Part shown: positions 9,326-20,117 of the stretch, piece by piece
Position numbering within the stretch: the stretch's first letter is position 1
Layout of the letters: each line of letters opens with the position of its first letter
Source: [Borrelia] finlandensis
Lineage (GTDB): Bacteria; Spirochaetota; Spirochaetia; Borreliales; Borreliaceae
Assembly (NCBI RefSeq): GCF_000181875.2
Contig: NC_012247.1
Span: 1-52,543 of the forward strand
DNA length: 52,543 nucleotides
Direction of reading: 5' to 3'
Program-made: the position numbers and the translations under genes
Notes under the pieces: generated by a model
Database searches by the model: none
The model's input: the letters and a program-made list of their open reading frames with translations, nothing else
What the model was told of the DNA's origin: nothing

Positions 9326-10240
9326 CTATTCTATGAGCATTTCTATTTCTTTCTTTGCCACCATTGACTCAATTAGCTTTATAGGGTTAGATTTTAATTC
9401 ACTTGGTGCACTTTATGCTTCTATTCGTGCCCGCCTAGCTATCAAATCACTATCTCCTTTTCTTAATATATAACGATTTCTAGGCAAATTGCTTTTTAAT
9501 CTCTTGATTATAGCTTCCTTTAAGGTGTCTTAAAATTTCTCAAAAGAATACTTTGAAGAAGTTCTTTCATTCAACCCACTATTAATCTTAATCCTAAATC
9601 TATCAACACTAGACCTTTCATTGCTTAATTTATTGCGCAATTGATCCAGTTTTTGTTTTTTTCCTTCTTCTTTATAAAATATCTTTCTGCTTGCATTTCT
9701 GCTATTTTATTTTTAAGTTCTGAGAAGATACTATAAAAACTAGATTTTAATTGGGCATAGTCTCTTTTTAATTTGTGTGCTTTCTCGACTAATTGAGCAA
9801 ATCCAGAATCTCCAAGCAAGCTCTTTATATTTTTAATTACCCTCTCTGCTTCCTTTTCGTCATTGGTAGTTGGCACCAAATCTTCTTCTTTTATTTCCAG
9901 TTTTTATTGGGATATTTCTATTTTTTCTTGAGAATAGTATGGAAAATTAAGAATCACCGGACCACTCAATACATTATCCACATTTATAGGAACGGCATAA
10001 ATTACTTTCCTTACTTCTTCTTTTATATGCTCAACAATATCTTCTTTTTCTTTCTCTTCCCCAGGTTCTTGACTACCATCCCTAAAAATTAAATTTTTTA
10101 TCCTTTTGCCTTCTTCTAAATATTTTCCTCTTGCTTTGCTTAGCATTTCATTAGGAGGATTTACGCTGTATGATACCAAAAAACTCAACAATATTAACAT
10201 ACATGGCACTAAAAACTCTTATTTATATATTCCTCCCAAT
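9326..10240 (-). pseudogene. Broken PF12-like surface lipoprotein gene
   Basis: Related to the intact gene at 3402-4292: EEDLVPTTNDEKEAERVIKN and SLLGDSGFAQLVEKAHKLK match its GDLIPYTNEEKQADKAIKHL region. Lesions seen: a shift at the very start; Tyr in place of the lipobox Cys (LLSFLVSYS, TAC); a TAA at 9904-9906 in an otherwise continuous frame; a frameshift near 9640; and later stops before the final TAG at 9326-9328. The Cys to Tyr change alone would abolish lipidation. Confidence 0.7.
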
Positions 10241-10245
10241 ATGCC

Positions 10246-11110
10246 AAATTGCTTATTTTTTAATTCATAACAAAATATTAGAAATTATAGAACATTTACT
10301 ATAAAATCACAAAATAAAATTTCTTAAATTGCCAAAATCATTTCAATGTATACTTCTAAAAACAACATCAACCCATCTTTCTAAAGAATAATCACATTAC
10401 ATTCAATCCAAACAACAATTACAAATGTATTCTATAAAGCAAAAAACATGTCCTTACACAATAGAAGCTAGCAATACTATGCAATCCTCCTCTTCTAGTA
10501 GCTTTCTTTTTGTTAAATTCATTTTGTCCAACTACTTAAATTATAATTAAAAATTGAGGCTTTACTAACAATATCATCAGAAATTATTTCACAAAATTCC
10601 ACACTCTTAAATAAAATTGACTATTAATATTCTATGCTTAGACACAGCTTAATAAGGACAATAGCAACATATTTCTATTAAATGGGTGCTATATATTTTA
10701 TTTCTTATATGTAATTCTCCACTTATGCAAAAAATAATATTATCTAATTTTAAAAAGACTGGAAATTATTTTTGTTTTTTAATATTGCTGAAATATTTAT
10801 TTAAAATATAAACTATGTTTTTTATATAATCTTTGAAAACCATTAAGATCATAATTTATTGATGAGGTTAGTTTGTTAAAATTTTCACTCTTAAGAAATT
10901 CAATTTCTATTATTATAGATTTGTGTTTTAATGCTTTCAAAAATAAATCTTCAACATAATTTCTCAATCATAATTTTTAAAGCAATCCTAATAAACTCTG
11001 TGCGGCTTTTAAAGGTTGAATCTTTTTTATTCTACGCAGGTCCCTACAAAAATTTTTAATTTAATTCTCTTGTTATTTCTTATAACCTTATCAAAAGATA
11101 ATTTAACTTT
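10246..11110. other. Stretch without a gene
   Basis: Holds the right copy of the diverged direct repeat (10560-10745). No ORF, RNA gene or strong promoter is recognised. Confidence 0.45.
10560..10745. repeat. Diverged direct repeat, right copy
   Basis: Partner of 8822-9005, same orientation, about 1.7 kb apart. The matching blocks are interrupted by small indels. Confidence 0.45.
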
Positions 11111-11113
11111 TAT

Positions 11114-11137
11114 TTAGATGATATTTATATCATCTAA
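11114..11137. repeat. Perfect 24-bp inverted repeat (operator-like)
   Basis: TTAGATGATAT, TT, ATATCATCTAA: 11-bp arms with a two-base centre. It has no T tail and little GC, so a protein-binding site is more likely than a terminator. It lies just downstream of the minus-strand remnant at 11170-11390. Confidence 0.5.
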
Positions 11138-11169
11138 TATAGAGTATTGATGATTCTTTGTAAAAGCAT

Positions 11170-11390
11170 TGTAAACTGGGATGCCCATAATATTTTTATC
11201 ATCTTTAATCTGCCTTGGCTTAGCAAACTTAAGACGGTTTGATTTTTTGTTTTCTCCTTTAAAGAAAGTAGACTTGGTTGCTTTTTTAAGGCGCTATGAT
11301 TTTAATGTATTTTTGAGCTTTTTAATTTTTAACCCCACAAGCAACACAAATTACAGCATCTTTTCTTATTGGCGTATTTAAATTTGATAG
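11170..11390 (-). pseudogene. Remnant with a zinc-ribbon-like CxxCG motif
   Basis: Minus-strand reading gives NTPIRKDAVICVACGVKN, stop, KAQKYIKIIAP, stop, then basic residues (NRLKFAKPRQIKDDKNIMGI) one frame over. RKDAVICVACG resembles the second half of a double-Cys zinc ribbon. Only one Cys pair is left. Probably a decayed small membrane or regulatory protein gene; the assignment is weak. Confidence 0.35.
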
Positions 11391-11399
11391 ATATTTAAA

Positions 11400-12404
11400 T
11401 TCAGATTAGTAATTATAGGAATAAAGAAGTTAACAGTTTGCGTTAACAATTTATTAAATTGTTACTATAAATAGTAGCAATTTGCTATTTATTAATTTAG
11501 AGAAATGCTCTTAAAAAAATTAATAAAGATTCTTTATTTAAAAAAGCTATCAAAATATAGGAAAGATAGAAAGCTTAATATTAATATGAAAATAAAGATG
11601 AAGTTGAACATTTTAGCATATTATAAAAGCACTTAGCTATATAATTGGCATACAAAAAGAACTTGATCTTAATACTTTCAAATCTTAAAGAATTATAATG
11701 AATGAAAATATAAGTATTTAAAAATGTCACTCAGTGTTTAGTGGTTTTTAAATTACATTTTCTTTTTTTATATTTTTTCTTTTCTATAAAATTCATATTT
11801 AGACTAGAGCTCAAAAAAGACTTCTTTTTTGCTTTTATAAACAGTTTGTTGAAATAATTTTTGCTAGATATGATATATCTACAATATAGATTTAAAGTTT
11901 TTCAATAATTTTAAATTATCATCTAATAATCATGTATGTCTTATTAATGTGTTTTATTTAATCTTAATGGAATGAAATACACCAATATTAAAAGTTGAAC
12001 TGAAAAAGACAATACTGCTATAAATAATTTTCTTCATAATTACACTCCTTAAGTAACGGCTAGATATATACTTATCTAATTTAGAGATTAGCTCGCTTTG
12101 ACATAGCATTCTTAACATGAGCACCATTTTTACAATACTTGATTTATAAATAGTAGTTCACTTTTGTTTAGAATCTCTATATTAGCATTAAAAAAATATA
12201 TTTTTTTAATGCTTGACACCCTGAGTGTTATTTATTATTCTATCCTTAATCGAATTCATTAGAAAGTTTCCTTCTGTTGGTAAATAAAAATATGATGCTT
12301 TTTTGTCTACAAGTCATTCTTCGGGTATAAATATTTTTAAACTTAAAATAAAAATAATGAATATATGGTCAATTTTTCATTTTAAGACTGGTAAAATTCA
12401 TTAG
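11400..12404. other. Stretch without a gene
   Basis: Stops crowd all six frames. Short ORF-like pieces near 11560-11700 look like eroded plasmid gene sequence but match nothing I recognise. Confidence 0.4.
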
Positions 12405-12510
12405 GTGAGCTATGATTTGTAAATCAAAGATTATAGAAAAAGCCTTTGGTTTTTTGGGATAACTCTTTTTTAAAAAATTATAATGAAAAGATATTTTATA
12501 AATTTCTAAC
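12405..12510 (+). repeat. Dispersed intergenic repeat, copy 2
   Basis: Contains GTAAATCAAAGATTATAGAA and a following block that parallels 4360-4460, including a degenerate form of the AT hairpin (CTTTTTTAAAAAATT) and an AATGnAAAGAT run. Confidence 0.45.
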
Positions 12511-12564
12511 ATCAAATTAATATGGAGTAGAACTTTAAAAATTAATTAAAGTAAAAAGAATTTT

Positions 12565-13438
12565 ATGAAAAAAAGATATAAGTGTTATAAATATATTGTT
12601 TTTTATATCATTTTTTTATTCTTGCCTACTGGTACTAGAATCCTCAAAAAGCATTAAGAATGGAATTTTAGGCTCTGAGCCAATTATAAAAAACAATAAG
12701 AAAAATATTGAAGAATATGGTAAAAAAATATTAAAGAAGATAATAACAATACTTGTTATGTTGATGAAGAATCTAGGTTAAACGAAATAAAAGAAGGAAA
12801 AGTTTGGGAATTATTGTAGGAGGCTATGTTACATGGGCAAAATCTGGCAATTTAAGGCCTATAAAAGACAAATATAATAATTTAATTCAAAATCTTAAAG
12901 GCTTTAAGTATTCTTATATTTTTTCACCCATTCAATTAAAAACTTTATCATTATGGTTTAATTATGATTATAATATTAATGACAATAATTATACAATACT
13001 AGACAATAAAGTGCCAATAGCCAAAATAATAGCATTTGAGTCAACCAAAGGGTTTGAAGAAAAATATGAAGTTAAAAGCCTGAGGTTAATTTCTGAAGGA
13101 TCGAATATTGATTTTGAGCAATACAGAGCTAGTATTGCTCAAATTGGTTTAAAAGAGGCTTCAAAAGAGTCTAGATACATTAATTCATATAATTTTGGAG
13201 TTTTAAATGATAACTTGATAAATTCTTTTAAACTTCTTTATAAAAAAATAAATGTGTCTATATGCTTGCATATCTTACCATAAAAGATGGGAAAACTAAT
13301 AAAGATGAAAACTGTGAAATTGCATTAAATCAAGGCTATTTACCGATACTATTAAGCTAATATTTAATAAGTATCCAAATTTATCAAATGAGAAATTAAA
13401 GCTTTCTATTGATGAATAATGAATACCTTGGTGACATT
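12565..13438 (+). pseudogene. Broken gene for a secreted or lipoprotein-like protein
   Basis: ATG at 12565 opens MKKRYKCYKYIVFYIIFLFL, a signal-peptide-like start. The reading then hops frames through ESSKSIKNGILGSEPIIKNN and CYVDEESRLNEIKEGKVWEL into the long open part at 12804-13283 (VTWAKSGNLRPIKDKYNNLI to FKLLYKKINVS). It shifts again to LAYLTIKDGKTNKDENCEIA near 13270 and peters out by about 13438. At least four frameshifts are needed to rebuild roughly 280 residues. The family is not recognised; setting and composition fit a Borrelia plasmid lipoprotein. Confidence 0.5.
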
Positions 13439-13439
13439 T

Positions 13440-13987
13440 TTAATAAATAGATTTTTTCTTTAAAAAAATGCTAAAAACACTTTGAAAAGCAAAAAAAGAT
13501 AGTAATAAAAAAATAAGTACTGTAAATTGCTAGAGTGCCTATAAAGATTAAAAAATATTTTTAAAAAAATAAAAAATATCTTGGAAATTCCGAAAAGGAA
13601 GAGATAATTTCTAGCACTATAAAATGTGGAGTATTTAGTGTATGTTATCCCCAATAATGATTAATTGACTTTTCAATATTAATCCAATAAGATATTATTG
13701 AAACATGTTATAAGAACAATACTTTTATAACTTTCTATGTAGAATACAAACGCCTTATTTCTAATTTCTTGGGTTTTTTTAAAAACACTTACTATCGCAA
13801 ATTACCATATTTTCAAATCTATAAACATTATTTTCTTTAATTTTTAATTTTTAATTTTTAATTTTTTTAGTTTCTTTATTGTTTTCTTTTAAAAAGAATT
13901 TCACTAAGAATAATTTTTTCATCATTTTATAATGATGTTTTTGCTAAAATATATATTTCATTTAATGCATATAAATCTCTTTAAAAT
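13440..13987. other. Stretch without a gene
   Basis: A-rich, with a TTTTTAATTTTTAATTTTTA simple repeat near 13840-13865. No credible gene. Confidence 0.45.
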
Positions 13988-14023
13988 ACTTAGCTAAGTT
14001 TGAATTGTTAAACTTAGCTAAGT
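13988..14023 (-). terminator. Terminator-like hairpin at the end of the R-M gene
   Basis: ACTTAGCTAAGTTT (13988-14001), an 8-base loop, AAACTTAGCTAAGT (14010-14023): perfect 14-bp arms. The stop codon of the minus-strand R-M gene (14014-14016) lies inside the first arm transcribed. Confidence 0.6.
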
Positions 14024-17000
14024 TTCTTTATTCTTAAATAATTCTCATATCCTTTTATTAAAGATAAAATATGTTCTTCTCCTTTTTTATTTTTTAATGC
14101 TTTAAAATCACCAAGTAAAGTGATAAAATCTTCTTTGGTTAGCGAATAAAGACTAGCTACAATAAAGTCATTTTCTTTTTCTTTTTCTTTTTCTTTGAAA
14201 AATTCATCTTTGGTGTCTAATTTTAGAATTTTATTAACTTTTTCTTTGCTAAATTTAAAATGCTCTAAGTAAAGCAAATTAGAGAAATTTAAAGGATCAT
14301 TTTTAGCTATTAACAAGGAAGTGTTTTTTACTAAAGTTAAGTATATCGGATTAGCTAAAATTTCTTCTTCTTCGGGTTGAGGCATAGGGCATTGATATAA
14401 ACATGATTTTACAATATCAGTGCTTAAAGCAAATCTTCTTATCAAATAGTCAAAAACAAATGAATTAAAAATAGATATAATAAATAATTTTTTATAAATA
14501 GATATTGGTGCTTTCTCATAATTTATATATATTGTAGAAACACAATAACAATTTCTAGGAGACAAAGTACTAATCATGGTTCTTATATCTGTATTTCTTG
14601 CAATCCTTCTATATAATATTTTTTCTATTTAATACTGATTGTCTTTAGTTGATACTTTTTGAAAGTCATCTTTATCTATCCATAGTAATTTAGTGCTTTC
14701 TTTTCCATTTTTATCTTCAAAAAATCTTGAGTTAAACTGATGGATATTGACTCCAGAATAAAGAAATATAAAATTTTCATTATTATATTCTTTCAATAAA
14801 GATTTACGATTCTTTATACTTGGGTCTAGCCCTTTTTTAAAATTAATATATTCTTCACTAAGAATACTAAATTTACTAAACATTTTGTTAATTAAGATAA
14901 GTTCTTTACTATCTTTAAATTCAATAATTGATTCTTGAATAGGAGATAGTTTCTTGATTTGGTTTATATTTAGTTCAATTCCTTTATAAGCATTATCTTT
15001 ACTATTTTTTAAATCCCTAGTTATTTCTTTTAAAATATTATCACTACTTTGAATCATGAATTTTGCTTTAAAATTCGATGTAGGAACTTTAGTATTACTA
15101 AACTGAAATATTGCAAATTTAAAAAGTGATACCACATCTTTAAATCTTTTTTGATTTTGAAATTGATAAATATAATTAAGTTTATAGTTAGCAAATATAT
15201 ATTTTCTTAGCAACCTAGAACTAAATTCACTCCAAAGAGCTGAAGGAACTAAATAAGTTAAATTTCCGTTTTCTTTTATTAATTTTAAATTAAATGCTAT
15301 AAAATATCTAAAAAGATTAGGATCACCACCACTGGTAAAATCTTTAAAATCACTTTTATAAATATTATTAATAGTACTCATGCTATTTTTTTCTTCAATG
15401 TATTCAATGTTCAAAGGATGATTATCTTTACTAAGCATTTCTTGTTTTATTTTGTTTTGTTCTTTTATGCTTAGCTTTCTGTAATTAGGAATATGTTTTG
15501 AGAAAAACTCTGCTTCATTAAACTTGGTTTTCTCCCATGGCGGATTTCCAATTACAATATCAAATCCTTCCTGAATATCCGGAAATTCAATTCCATAATG
15601 GAAAAATTTATAGTGGCTACTTAATTTTCTAATTTTCTCCATTTTTTCATTATCTTCATTAGAAGTTTTATTACTCAAAATATTTTCAATTAAACTAATT
15701 ACAGCTACAATATCACTAAATTATATATTTAAAGATTTGTCAAAAGATAATGAATAAAGTTTAATTAAAGAAAATATTATTCTTAAATTATCTATATATT
15801 CACTTTTCTCATATTCTTTGTATATCTTTTTAGATCTTTCGATATCTTCCTTGGTGGTATCGTTAATACCTTTAATTTTTTGATAACTATCTTCTAAAAT
15901 AGTTGTAATTTCCTTAATTCTTTTTTTAAATAAAGAAAATCCACTTTCAAATTTCTTTTTTGCAATATCAAAAAATTCATCTTTAGTATATCCCAAGAGA
16001 GCATTTCCCACTTTTATATGATGCTCAATAAAGCTTGGTGGTGTTCCAAAAACAAAGGTATTTGTCCATAAACCTAGCATGGTAATTTCAACCGAAATAG
16101 GATTAATATCGATACCATAAATACACCTCTTTAGCAGCATTCTTTTAAGCACCAATTCTTTACTTATACTATCTTGAACATCATACTCTTCACTTTCTTT
16201 AAGAATAATCCCACATTCTTTATAAAGCTCTTTTTTTACATCTTCAAATTTATCTAGCTGATACCATACTTTTTCTGTTAAGTAATCTAGACAAGAAATT
16301 AAAAAATACCCTGATCCACAAGAATTATCAATAATTTTTATATCTAAAGGGGATTTGGTTTTAAGCTGCTCTTCAATTGATGATATGACCATAAAATCAG
16401 TTAAGCCATCTGGAGTATAATATGCTCCACTTTTCTTTCTATCAAGTGATCTAGATGTAAGATAAATATTTCCTTTAAGATATGTAGCAATTTTGTTTAC
16501 TTTATTGTTTTCAAGCTCTTCTTCAGTACGAATGAGATAAATCCCGTCTTAAATAATACGATGAACAGTGGTATCTGCAATTCTTAGGTCATATTCAAGT
16601 AGAGTTTCGTATAATTCTCCAAAGCTTTTAGGATCTAATCTTGAATATTTTACAAATTTTTTATCTTTAATATTTTTTTCTTCAAAGAAAAGTATTTTAA
16701 CTAGTATTTCTTCAATCTCACTAATACTGAGTAAACTTTCATTATTTAAATATTTAGTCTTATCTTGTGCAAATAATCCCCCATTAAATATAGGAAACTT
16801 TATTGCATCACTTCCTTTATCAAGCAAATTGAAAATTATTATTATTTTTTTATACCCTAATTTCTTTTTTGTATTTTCATCATAAAAAAAATATCTAAAA
16901 GATACAGAAGATCTGTATAATTTATTTTCTTCTAATATTTTCTTAAATATGTCGTTATCTTCAATATATGCAATAAAAAATATTCTTAAAATAAAAAGAA

Positions 17001-17843
17001 TTGATTCTTCAAGAATGCTAGCTAAAATATGCTGAGTAATTTTTTTGTCTGATAATTTAAATTCTTTGTCATATATATTTTTTGCAATTTTAAATACTAT
17101 AGAGTCATCAGGCTTCTCATAGAGTATTTCTCTTAAGGTTTTTTTAATTATCTCTTTTTCTTTGGCTATTTGTTCTTTTCCGACTTCTATTATATTGCTT
17201 GTCTTTAGGTATCTTTCTTTTCTTACAAGGTAGCTAAATAAAACAAACCATTCTTGTTCTTGATACTCTTCTTTTCTTTTAATTTTAGAAAAATTAAATT
17301 CAATATATCTTTTTTCTCCATAAAGCACTTTCGATTTGTCATATAATCTCCACACTTTTCCATTTGAGAGTATTCCATAATGTTTTTGATATTGATTTAG
17401 ATATCTATATAGCCGATCTTCTGCTTCTTTCACTTTGTCTTTAGCATCAAAACTAAATGATGGACGCTTGACTTCTGCTATAAGTAAGATATCTTCAGCT
17501 GGAATAGGCTCATTATTTTTTTTAGCTTTTTCTAATTTATTATTAAAATCTATTTTGTCTTTATTATTTTCAAAAAGCAGTATATCTACCCTAGAGTTTA
17601 TTTTCTATTTGCCCACATTTTTGCTGTTCCACTGAATAATTTAGCTCTTCAAATATAGATTTTAGTAAAGACTCTATATTTGCCTCTGTTGAATTATCGT
17701 TTATTGAAAAAAAGTTTATTTGTTAAAAAAATGAAAAAATCTTTTAGCTTATTAATATTTTCTTTTTTTATAAAGTCTTTTGACAATTCTTTATAAAGAG
17801 GTATATTTGGATCATTTGTTTTTACAATTTCATTAGCTTTCAT
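14014..17843 (-). pseudogene. Type IIG restriction-modification enzyme, inactivated (BBE02/BBQ67-like)
   Basis: Rebuilt length is about 1276 codons, the size I recall for the single-chain R-M proteins on B31 lp25 and lp56. N-terminal PD-(D/E)XK nuclease: SRVDILLFE then LLIAEVKRPSF at about 17600-17450. Adenine methyltransferase: motif I DNSCGSGYF (16329-16303) and motif IV FDIVIGNPPW (NPPW at 15546-15535). A target-recognition region follows. Lesions: frameshifts near 17710 and 17600, and three ochre stops in an otherwise continuous frame (16549-16551, 15721-15723, 14629-14631). Intact homologues restrict incoming DNA and lower transformability; this copy cannot yield full-length enzyme without readthrough. 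Confidence 0.85.
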
Positions 17844-17952
17844 TATTTATGCCTACAAAAATCATTTGTGTTGTTTTCAAATCTTTTTAGCTTTTCTTAA
17901 TGTTCTCAAAATGTTCACAATATGCCTAAAGATTGGTTTTTTAATTTTAAAA

Positions 17953-18168
17953 CTAATCTTTAGGCAGGTCAACTAAAACTTGTTTTAATATTTGTTTGAT
18001 TTTTTTATTTGTTCTATCCCTAGAATAAGATTGTTTAAACCTATTTATAGCTTTTTCTTTATATTTCTCAACTAAATCAATTTTATACGAATCCTATTGT
18101 ATTGAATACTTAAAAATTCGATTTAAATAACTATCATCTACAAAACAAGTGATTCCCTTAAGATTCAT
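17953..18168 (-). pseudogene. Small interrupted ORF upstream of the R-M gene
   Basis: ATG at 18168 opens MNLKGITCFVDDSYLNRIFK and meets one TAG (18094-18096) in a frame otherwise open for 71 codons, with VEKYKEKAINRFKQSY later. Same strand as the R-M gene. Unrecognised. Confidence 0.4.
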
Positions 18169-18234
18169 AAATATAATTAGGGGGTATCAATTTATTTTTT
18201 ATAGGCATAATATAATATTAAGAGCGTCTAAAAA

Positions 18235-18462
18235 AAACTTTTTTCTGTAATCTCAACTTTTCTTAAATACCTTCTAATTTGCTGAACATAAGCAAAAAAA
18301 GCTTTTATGTTTTTCATCTTTAAAATAATAATTGTCTAGTATTTTGTTAATTTATTCCTTAGAAACATCTTGTTCAGAATTATGAAAGTAGTAAAGATGT
18401 AAAAAATCCTTGAAAGAACTTATCAGTACAAAAACCATGCAAATAAATATTTTTTTGTTCAT
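18235..18462 (-). pseudogene. Erp-like lipoprotein remnant carrying a micro-inversion
   Basis: ATG at 18462 gives MNKKIFICMVFVLISS, the Erp signal peptide. The next codons should read CKNYESSKDVKN, but that sequence is present on the opposite strand (18366-18415), so about 40 bases are flipped between GTTC (18372-18375) and GAAC (18416-18419). The minus-strand product has Phe where the lipid-bearing Cys should be and stops soon after. Downstream are helical scraps. Confidence 0.55.
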
Positions 18463-18949
18463 AATTATTCTCTACAAAATTAAAAAATAAATCAAAGTTC
18501 TTCATTTACAATTTTTTATTAAGCAGCAAAGCTAAAAAAGCCAACAAGCCCAAATATTTATTAAAATGTAAAAATAAACTTAAAAAATACCAGGAAGAGC
18601 TATTAAAAAACAAAAAGGGCCTATTAATATAATTAATCTAGATTAAGAACTGCCAAGCCACATAAGAAAATTTCATATCAAAGAAAAGGCCTTTCACATA
18701 AATTATCTTATTGCTTTATATCTAAATATAAAAACATAGTAATAGGAAACTTATCAATATAAGATATTTAAAGGGGATTTTAATTTAAAGCCCAATATTT
18801 ATACTGGGTCTCACAAAATTTACATTTTAAAATGAAAAAACCCTTTTCCGAGCATCTTTTCGACATTAAACTAGGCAAAATAAACTTAAGCCTATTAGAA
18901 ATAATAGATGACCATTAATCAAGCATTAAAGTCAACAAGCTTTGAAAAT
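18463..18949. other. Stretch without a gene
   Basis: AT-rich, all frames closed, no repeat or RNA gene recognised. Confidence 0.4.
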
Positions 18950-19549
18950 TTATTTATTCCTTTTCTTTTTAGAATTATCATATTTAATTATGATCTCTGA
19001 CAAAATATTTTTTTTATTTTTAAAAATCTCCTCTAAAATAAAATAAACCCTTTTAGTATCTTTTTTACAAAAATCATATAATTCATTATCTTTTATTAAA
19101 ATTCTAATTGGGGTATTTTTTTTGTTGCTTTTATTCATATTTTTTTGATTTATTTCTAACAACCTTTGTTTTTGTATGGCATGATATATGCTATTAAAAC
19201 CCACTTCCTTAATTTTATCAATAGAAATAATCCCTTCTAAAACCTTTTCATAAACTTTTAAATATATATAAGCCTGAGTTTTTGCAATTATAAAAGATTT
19301 TATAAATTGTTCAAAGCTTTTAAAACCATCGTATTTATAAAGTTCTTTTTGTTTAATTTCATATAGAATTTTCATTCTTTGAATTTTATTGTCAATATCA
19401 TCTTTTAAATTAAGCTTCAATTGGTCTTTTAAATTATTATAAATTATTAAATTTTCATCTTGATTGTTATTTAAATTTTGACCTTTATCAATAAAATCTT
19501 CAAATCTATCATTTAAAATCATCTCTTTTTTATTTTGTTTTTTCCTCAT
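18950..19549 (-). CDS. PF49 plasmid partition protein, orphan
   Basis: An intact 199-residue ORF with the family layout: charged N-terminus, then LKLNLKDDIDNKIQRMKILY, DGFKSFEQFIKSFIIAKTQA (a helix-turn-helix-like KTQAYIYLKVYEKV region), SIDKIKEVGF, and a basic C-terminal part with IRILIKDNELYDF. It compares well with the cp32 PF49 at 33257-33817 (DGYKSFDAFIKNYNIAKTQA). These proteins normally sit beside ParA and probably act as ParB-like or copy-control factors. No ParA, PF50 or PF57 adjoins it here, so it may be a relic of another replicon or act in trans. Confidence 0.8.
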   Translation of the reverse strand: MRKKQNKKEMILNDRFEDFIDKGQNLNNNQDENLIIYNNLKDQLKLNLKDDIDNKIQRMKILYEIKQKELYKYDGFKSFEQFIKSFIIAKTQAYIYLKVYEKVLEGIISIDKIKEVGFNSIYHAIQKQRLLEINQKNMNKSNKKNTPIRILIKDNELYDFCKKDTKRVYFILEEIFKNKKNILSEIIIKYDNSKKKRNK

Positions 19550-19690
19550 TTTGTCCTCTTGTATTTATTTTTTTAAAGTATGTACTTCTATATATTTAAC
19601 TATTAATTCAAATCTAAAAATAAATTTAAACTAATAATATAAGATAAAAAAAGATATACGATAAATCTAATATTGCTAATCTGTGAACAA

Positions 19691-19886
19691 ATATTGACAC
19701 AAAGTTTAATTTATGTCAATATCTAGTTTTGGATAAAAAATAATTGCTACTAATAATAAATAATATCGTTCGGCTCCGAACGATATAAAACAACATTAAA
19801 AATACTTTTTGTTTAAAAAAAATCAATGCCTCTTGGCTTAAATATTCTGAAAAATAGTTTTTAACTTTAATTTTAACAGGCATTGA
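19691..19886. other. Cluster of three inverted repeats upstream of the orphan PF49 gene
   Basis: ATATTGACA (19691-19699) pairs with TGTCAATAT (19714-19722). ATATCGTTCGG/CCGAACGATAT forms a perfect palindrome at 19763-19786. TCAATGCCT (19823-19831) pairs with AGGCATTGA (19878-19886). All lie in the gap between PF49 and the prophage junction. Three such structures in 200 bases suggests binding sites or part of an origin; no function is demonstrated. Confidence 0.5.
19763..19786. terminator. GC-containing perfect palindrome (terminator or protein site)
   Basis: ATATCGTTCGG, CT, CCGAACGATAT. Its CGG/CCG core stands out in this AT-rich region. A following AAAA run on the plus strand would read as a T tail only on the minus strand upstream side, so a protein-binding site is equally possible. 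Confidence 0.4.
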
Positions 19887-20117
19887 AATTTATTATTTTA
19901 TATATTATAGTTTTAACTATAAAATTAATAATTAAATACACATTAAACCAGAAGGCAAAAAATGAAAGCTATTGTATCTAATCATAACTGCCAAATTAAT
20001 ACTAACAAACTACTTCCAAAAAACCGCAAACTTAAAAAATAATTTCATTTATTATTTACTTAAATAAAGAGTTTGAAAAAAAATATAATATATTAATACA
20101 TAGAATTCATTTTAACT

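Noticed and set aside
9793..10092. 99-codon plus-strand ORF
   Set aside because: Antisense to the PF12-like lipoprotein pseudogene, whose minus-strand protein motifs are clear.
13460..13654. 64-codon minus-strand ORF rich in Phe and Tyr
   Set aside because: Composition is what A-rich DNA gives on the opposite strand; no start signal or family.
16568..16885. 105-codon plus-strand ORF
   Set aside because: Antisense shadow of the restriction-modification gene.
19741..19800. tRNA or structured RNA around the CG-rich palindrome
   Set aside because: Only one short hairpin with a two-base loop; no cloverleaf or conserved RNA core.
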